Positions 35,293 through 40,215 of a stretch of DNA of 40,215 nt are shown piece by piece. This stretch comes from Spirochaetales bacterium Spiro_03 (GTDB lineage: Bacteria > Spirochaetota > Spirochaetia > Sphaerochaetales > Sphaerochaetaceae). The notes under the pieces are model-generated. The model worked only from the letters and a program-made list of their open reading frames with translations. It searched no databases and was not told the origin of the DNA. Where the stretch lies: contig LVBE01000119.1 of NCBI GenBank assembly GCA_001603105.1, positions 1-40,215 on the forward strand, written 5' to 3'. Numbering within the stretch: the stretch's first letter is position 1; each line of letters starts with the position of its first letter. A program made the translations under genes and the position numbers.

Positions 35293-36666
35293 ATGAGTGT
35301 ATCAGCACAAGCACAAGCACAGAACCCCCTCGGCACCGAGCCGATCCCCCGCCTCCTATGGCGCTTCAGCCTTCCGGCGATCGTCGGTATGCTGGTCAAC
35401 GCCCTCTACAACGTCGTTGACCGCATCTATATCGGCAACGCCCCCGGCTTGGGTGCCAACGGCATCGCCGGCATCACCATCAGCTTTCCCATCATGATCA
35501 TCCTCTTGGCCATGGGTGTGCTCTACGGCATCGGCGGTGCAACGCTCTTCTCCATCCGCCTCGGCCAAGGCAAGGAGGATGAGGCTGAGACGGTGCTGCA
35601 AAACGCCGTCATCCTGCTCTTCGCCACCGGTATTGTGATCATCGTCGTCGGCATCCTCTTCCTTGAACCACTGCTGAGCGCCTTCGGAGCGAGCGAGCAG
35701 ATCATGCCATTTGCCAAAAGCTACTTGAGCATCATCATCTTTGGGGCGGTCTTTGCCGTCACCAGTATGGGATTGAACCACTTCATCCGCGCCGATGGCA
35801 GCCCCAAGGTGGCGATGCTCTCGATGTTCCTTGGAGCCGGCACCAACATCATCCTCGACCCGATCTTCATCTACGCCCTGGGCTGGGGGATGGAGGGCGC
35901 AGCCCTCGCTACGATCATCAGCCAGTTCTTCTCCTTCATCTGGGTCATCTCATACTTTCTTGGCAAGCGCAGCCGAGTGCGGCTGAAGCTCAAAGGCGCC
36001 AGGCCCAGGTGGTCGGTGATGACCATGATCATGGCTTTAGGCATCCCACCCTTCTCGATGCAGCTGATCAGCAGCCTCCTCAATGTCATCCTCAACAAGA
36101 CCCTCATGGCCCACGGTGGGGATCTGGGCATCAGCGCGATGGGGATCGTCAACAGCCTACAGACGCTGTTGCTGATGCCGGTCATCGGTATCAACCAAGG
36201 AGTGCAGCCGCTGGTGAGCTTCAACTTTGGGGCGAAGAAGTATGACCGGGTGCGCCAAGCCGCCCGGCTCGGCATCATCTTCGCTACCCTGGTCGTGTTG
36301 GTAGGCTGGATCGCAACCCGCCTCTGGCCACAGGCGATGGTCGGTCTCTTCAACCGCGAACCGGATCTTTTGCAGCTCGGCACCTACGCGCTGACCAAGT
36401 GGTTCATGCTCACACCCTTGATCGGTTTTCAGATAATCGCAGGCTCGTTCTTCCAGGCAATCGGGCGCAGCAAGACTTCGCTGCTGCTGATCCTCAGCCG
36501 CCAAGGCCTCTTTTTGATCCCCGGAATCTTGATCTTCGCGCAGCTGTACGGCCTGAGGGGAATCCTCTGGGCAGCGCCGGTGAGCGACGCGCTCTCCTTC
36601 ATCGTCACCACCACCTTCTTTCTGTGGGGGTACAAGAACCTTGAGCGCATCGCCCCAGAGATCTAG
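35293..36666 (+). CDS. MATE-family efflux transporter
   Basis: PRLLWRFSLPAIVGMLVNALYNVVDRIYIG; GLNHFIRADGSPKVAM; GINQGVQPLVSFNFGAKKYDRV. Confidence 0.96.
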   Translation: MSVSAQAQAQNPLGTEPIPRLLWRFSLPAIVGMLVNALYNVVDRIYIGNAPGLGANGIAGITISFPIMIILLAMGVLYGIGGATLFSIRLGQGKEDEAETVLQNAVILLFATGIVIIVVGILFLEPLLSAFGASEQIMPFAKSYLSIIIFGAVFAVTSMGLNHFIRADGSPKVAMLSMFLGAGTNIILDPIFIYALGWGMEGAALATIISQFFSFIWVISYFLGKRSRVRLKLKGARPRWSVMTMIMALGIPPFSMQLISSLLNVILNKTLMAHGGDLGISAMGIVNSLQTLLLMPVIGINQGVQPLVSFNFGAKKYDRVRQAARLGIIFATLVVLVGWIATRLWPQAMVGLFNREPDLLQLGTYALTKWFMLTPLIGFQIIAGSFFQAIGRSKTSLLLILSRQGLFLIPGILIFAQLYGLRGILWAAPVSDALSFIVTTTFFLWGYKNLERIAPEI

Positions 36667-37559
36667 GAGAGGCTCTCGGTCTTGCCGAAGACACCCAACA
36701 GTGGCTTCCACCACGTCTTGGCGATGCCGCTGACCTCTCCGATACCGCGGATCTTACGGATCCGGTAGCGCACCAGGTGCGTATGCGGCTTGGAGCAGAG
36801 CACAGCCAAGTCGCGCACGATGATTGCCTTGATGCACGCGGCGGTCTCCTCTGCGCTCCCTTCCTCAATGATGTCGTGGATGACCCCAAACTCCCTGAGG
36901 TGGTGGGCGGTCATCTTCATCGCCTCAGCCGCCTCAGCTGCCTTGGATGGATCGCGCAGCAGGATCGAGGCGAAGCCCTCGGGGGTGATGACCGAGTAGA
37001 CGGCATGCTCCAGCATATAGAGCTTGTCCCCCACCCCGATACCCAGCGCCCCACCTGAGCCGCCTTCGCCGATGATGAAGACGAGGATCGGGGTCTTGAG
37101 GGTCGAGAACGCCTTCAGGTTCTGGGCGATCGCCTCCCCGATGCCCCGCTCCTCGCTACCGAGGCCCGGATAGGCTCCGGGGGTGTCAATGAAGCACACG
37201 ATCGGGCGGCCGAACTTCTCTGCCTGTCGGGCCAGGCGCAGTGCCTTACGGTACCCCTCGGGGTTGCTCATCCCGTAGTTGTAACGCACGTTCTCGCGCA
37301 GGTTCGCTCCTTTGCGGTTGCCGATGAAGGTCACTGCCTGCCCATCGACGAGGCCGATGCCGCCGACCATCGCCGGATCATCGCCATAAAAGCGGTCCCC
37401 ATGCAGTTCCATGAAACTATCGCAGATCAAGTTGATGAAGGTCATCGCCCCAGGTCGACCGAGGCGTCGGCTCAGCTGTACGCTCTCCCACGAGGAGAGC
37501 TGGGTGTGCTCCACCATTTTATCAACTGCATCCTTGAAGCGTGGACTCTCATCCAACAT
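36663..37559 (-). CDS. accA: Acetyl-CoA carboxylase carboxyltransferase subunit alpha
   Basis: ELHGDRFYGDDPAMVGGIG; FIDTPGAYPGLGSEERGIGEAIAQNL; GEGGSGGALGIGVGDKLYMLEHAVYSVITPEGFASIL. Confidence 0.97.
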   Translation of the reverse strand: MLDESPRFKDAVDKMVEHTQLSSWESVQLSRRLGRPGAMTFINLICDSFMELHGDRFYGDDPAMVGGIGLVDGQAVTFIGNRKGANLRENVRYNYGMSNPEGYRKALRLARQAEKFGRPIVCFIDTPGAYPGLGSEERGIGEAIAQNLKAFSTLKTPILVFIIGEGGSGGALGIGVGDKLYMLEHAVYSVITPEGFASILLRDPSKAAEAAEAMKMTAHHLREFGVIHDIIEEGSAEETAACIKAIIVRDLAVLCSKPHTHLVRYRIRKIRGIGEVSGIAKTWWKPLLGVFGKTESLS

Positions 37560-38322
37560 GGCTCACCTCCCGTCCTTTGTGGGTCTTGATCAAGAAGGAG
37601 AGGGTCTTCTTCAGATGCTTACGCTCGACGATTGCATCGACGAACCCGCGCTCCAATTGAAACTCTGCGCGCTGAAACCCCTGTGGCAGCTGCTCTCCGA
37701 TCGTCCCCTCGATGACCCGGGGTCCGGCAAAGCCGATGACTGCCCCAGGTTCGGCGAGGATCACATCGCCGAGCATCGCAAAGGAGGCAGTCACCCCACC
37801 GGTGGTCGGGTTGGTCAACACAATGAAGAGCGGCGTCCGTGTTTCCTCCAGCAACGCAGCGGCGCTTGCCGTCTTGGCCATCTGCATGAGGCTGAAGATC
37901 CCTTCCTGCATCCGCGCCCCGCCGCTTGCTGTGAACAAGATCACCGCACAGTGGTTCAACGCCCCCTCTAAAATCGCCTGGGTGATCTTCTCACCGACGA
38001 CCGACCCCATCGAGCCGCCCATGAATGAGAAGGCCATGACAGCGACGATCGCCGCCTCGCCTTCGATGGTGCAGCTGCCGATCGTCACCGCATCGGTGAG
38101 CGCCGACTTCTTTTGGCTCTCCTTCAACTTCTCCTCATAGCCGGCGAGGCTGATCGGGTTCACCGACTGCATCGAGCCCTCCATCTCCACGAAGGAGCCT
38201 TCATCGGCGATGAGGGCGATTCGCTGTTCAGGGCTGAGGGGAAAGTAGTGCCCACATGAGGGGCAGATTCTCAGCTCATCCACTGTGACGGTATGTCCGC
38301 ACACACTGCATAGTTCAGCCAT
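37549..38322 (-). CDS. accD: Acetyl-CoA carboxylase carboxyltransferase subunit beta
   Basis: CSVCGHTVTVDELRICPSCGHYFPLSPEQRI zinc finger; FTASGGARMQEGIFSLMQMAKT; GFAGPRVIEGTIGEQLPQGFQRAEF. Confidence 0.97.
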   Translation of the reverse strand: MAELCSVCGHTVTVDELRICPSCGHYFPLSPEQRIALIADEGSFVEMEGSMQSVNPISLAGYEEKLKESQKKSALTDAVTIGSCTIEGEAAIVAVMAFSFMGGSMGSVVGEKITQAILEGALNHCAVILFTASGGARMQEGIFSLMQMAKTASAAALLEETRTPLFIVLTNPTTGGVTASFAMLGDVILAEPGAVIGFAGPRVIEGTIGEQLPQGFQRAEFQLERGFVDAIVERKHLKKTLSFLIKTHKGREVSHVG

Positions 38323-39646
38323 GGCGTTTCCTTGTTGCAATGACCTCTTCGTAGAGGTTCGTAGTGACTTTGCCGCTGACAAAGCGCTTGCTCTTGAGGA
38401 TCAGGCGCTGCTCGTCGAGGTTCGTGGCAATGCCTTCGATGAGCACCTCATCGAGGGCCCGCTCCATGATGGTGAGTGCATCTCGACGCTCTGGTGCCCA
38501 GACGATGATCTTCGCCAACAAGCTATCGTAATAGGGAGAGATGACCGAACCGGCCTCCAGGTATGTATCGATGCGCACGTGCGGCCCACTTGGCAGCCGT
38601 AGGAAAGTGATCGTCCCTGCCCCCAGCGCGTTGAGGCGACACTCCAGCGCGTACCCGTTGAGGCGGATCTGCTCTTGAATGAAGGGCAGCCGGCGGCCTT
38701 GGGCAATCTCGATCTGGGTACGGACCAGGTCGACACAGCTGACCATCTCACTGACAGGGTGCTCGACCTGTAGGCGCGCGTTCACCTCCATAAAGTAATA
38801 CGACGAGCCATCGACGAGGAACTCCACCGTGCCGGCTCCCCGGTAGTGTAGGGCCTTGAAGAGCGCGACCGAGGAGCTACCCATCGCCGCTCGCATCGCT
38901 GGATCGAGGGCAAAGGCAGGAGACTCCTCAAAGAGTTTTTGGTGGTTCTTCTGCACCGAGCAGTCACGCTCGCCGAGGTGGACCACCCCGCCCTGCCCAT
39001 CGCCGATGACCTGCACCTCGACGTGCCGAGGATTTTGGATGTATCGCTCCATATGGAGGGCCGAGTCGCCAAAAAAGAGGCCAGCCTCCTTGCGCGCAAG
39101 GGCGAAGGCGCTCGCCATCTCCTCCTCTCTATGCACGATCCGCATCCCCCTCCCACCTCCTCCGGCCGATGCCTTGAGGATGATGGGGTAGCCCAGTCTC
39201 TGGGCGGTCAGGCGCGCATCGTCGAGGTCGGCCAGCGCCTCTTGGCCACCGGGGGTGATGGGAACGCCAGCTTCTTGGGCGACTTTGCGCGCAGCGACCT
39301 TATTGCCCAACAAGGCGATGGTCTGGCTCTTCGGTCCGATGAAGATCAGGCCGGCATCCTCCACCATCTTGGCAAAGTTTGCGCTCTCACTGAGAAAGCC
39401 GATGCCTGGGTGGATCGCATCACAGTGGGTCAGACACGCTGCCATGATGATGTTCTCTGCCTTCAGGTAGCTCTGGTCGGTAGGGGCAGAGCCGATGCAC
39501 ACCGCCTCATCGGCGAGCTCGACGGCCAGCGTGTCGCGATCGACGCTGGAGTGGGCCACTACGCTCTTGATCCCAAGATCCTTGCAGGCGCGAACGATGC
39601 GCAAGGCGATCTCTCCGCGATTGGCAACGAGGATCTTCCGGATCAT
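38315..39646 (-). CDS. accC: Biotin carboxylase
   Basis: KILVANRGEIALRIVRACKDLGI; GGGGRGMRIV; MEVNARLQVEHPVSEMV. Confidence 0.97.
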   Translation of the reverse strand: MIRKILVANRGEIALRIVRACKDLGIKSVVAHSSVDRDTLAVELADEAVCIGSAPTDQSYLKAENIIMAACLTHCDAIHPGIGFLSESANFAKMVEDAGLIFIGPKSQTIALLGNKVAARKVAQEAGVPITPGGQEALADLDDARLTAQRLGYPIILKASAGGGGRGMRIVHREEEMASAFALARKEAGLFFGDSALHMERYIQNPRHVEVQVIGDGQGGVVHLGERDCSVQKNHQKLFEESPAFALDPAMRAAMGSSSVALFKALHYRGAGTVEFLVDGSSYYFMEVNARLQVEHPVSEMVSCVDLVRTQIEIAQGRRLPFIQEQIRLNGYALECRLNALGAGTITFLRLPSGPHVRIDTYLEAGSVISPYYDSLLAKIIVWAPERRDALTIMERALDEVLIEGIATNLDEQRLILKSKRFVSGKVTTNLYEEVIATRKRHG

Positions 39647-40071
39647 AGGCGCTTGACCTCAAAGAGCGGAGAGCCGAACTCGACCATCGTCTCAGGTTTG
39701 GCCAGGATCTTGACGATCTGGCAGCTGTACTCCGCCTCAAGTTGGTTCATCAGCTTCATCGCCTCGATCGTGCACAGCACATCACCACGTTTGACCGTGC
39801 TGCCCACACTGATGTATGGAGGAGCATCAGGGGCAGGGGTGAGGTAGAACGTGCCGACGATCGGGCTGGTGATGATCTCAACATTCGCCTCAGGCTGGGC
39901 TTTTGCAATCGGTTTGGTCTCTGTGGGCAAGGAGGGCGCTTCGCCTGCCCCCTGGCCCTGGCGCTTCATCACCACCGTCAAGTCAGAGGCGGTGAGGCTG
40001 AACTCTGTAAGGCTGCTGTGCTCAAAGAGGGTGAACAGGGTTTCAATGTCAGGGATGTCTGGTGTTCTCAT
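39643..40071 (-). CDS. accB: Biotin carboxyl carrier protein
   Basis: TSPIVGTFYLTPAPDAPPYISVGSTVKRGDVLCTIEAMKLMNQLEAE biotinylation motif. Confidence 0.97.
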   Translation of the reverse strand: MRTPDIPDIETLFTLFEHSSLTEFSLTASDLTVVMKRQGQGAGEAPSLPTETKPIAKAQPEANVEIITSPIVGTFYLTPAPDAPPYISVGSTVKRGDVLCTIEAMKLMNQLEAEYSCQIVKILAKPETMVEFGSPLFEVKRL

Positions 40072-40096
40072 CTAGGGTTCCTCGAAGGATCGGGTG

Positions 40097-40114
40097 AAAC
40101 GGATCGGTCCGTTT
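40097..40114 (-). other. 5'UTR stem-loop AAACGGA-CCGA-TCCGTTT of the acc operon
   Basis: 7-bp perfect stem with 4-nt loop, about 4 nt after the predicted start site. Confidence 0.6.
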
Positions 40115-40124
40115 GATGAATTTT

Positions 40125-40153
40125 ATAATAACAATGACAGACATATGTGTCAA
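40125..40153 (-). promoter_or_regulatory. Near-consensus promoter TTGACA-N17-TATTAT of accBCDA
   Basis: TTGACA at 40153-40148, TATTAT at 40130-40125, 17-nt spacer. Confidence 0.8.
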
Positions 40154-40161
40154 TATTGACA
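40148..40161. promoter_or_regulatory. Perfect 14-bp palindrome TGTCAATATTGACA overlapping the acc -35 element
   Basis: Self-complementary over all 14 positions; contains the -35 TTGACA. Confidence 0.65.
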
Positions 40162-40215
40162 AATATCACTACTTTGTAATATCAATGAAGCTATGTACCA
40201 CGACCCCTCCCATAC

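Noticed and set aside
36663-40071. Novel carboxylase cluster
   Set aside because: Order accB-accC-accD-accA with canonical motifs; ordinary multisubunit acetyl-CoA carboxylase.

Overview
This 40.2 kb window has fairly high GC and is densely coding. It looks like the chromosome of a fermentative bacterium, possibly a spirochaete of the Sphaerochaeta type; that taxonomic guess is low confidence. I found no rRNA, tRNA, CRISPR array or transposase. Main blocks: (1) a BMP/PnrA-type nucleoside ABC transporter operon followed by a fused 2Fe-2S/molybdopterin xanthine dehydrogenase-type hydroxylase; (2) a FabK/nitronate monooxygenase-like flavoprotein; (3) a DctPQM TRAP transporter divergent from a YesM/YesN-type two-component system; (4) a sugar ABC transporter divergent from an RpiR regulator, 6-phosphogluconate dehydrogenase, PfkB kinase, Zn-alcohol dehydrogenase and Gfo/Idh/MocA operon; (5) a single-domain asparaginase; (6) a Na+-pump decarboxylase beta subunit plus a 38-aa OadG-like ORF missing from the supplied track; (7) AraC, SulP, VOC, MBL-fold, a 5'-truncated DUF4143 ATPase and a G1P dehydrogenase-like gene; (8) SGNH, HAD and a MarR-MATE pair; (9) a complete accBCDA operon. 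The signals I find most interesting are non-coding. All three transporter operons carry a perfect 10-11 bp stem-loop of unrelated sequence exactly between the solute-binding-protein gene and the next gene. Several predicted sigma70 promoters place a stem-loop within a few nt of the predicted transcription start. The sugar-operon divergent promoter is built from a 10-bp inverted repeat around two 21-bp-spaced direct repeats. Five of six convergent gene pairs overlap at their 3' ends. I did not identify a clearly novel multi-gene defence or biosynthetic system. All family calls are from reading the translations, with no database search.
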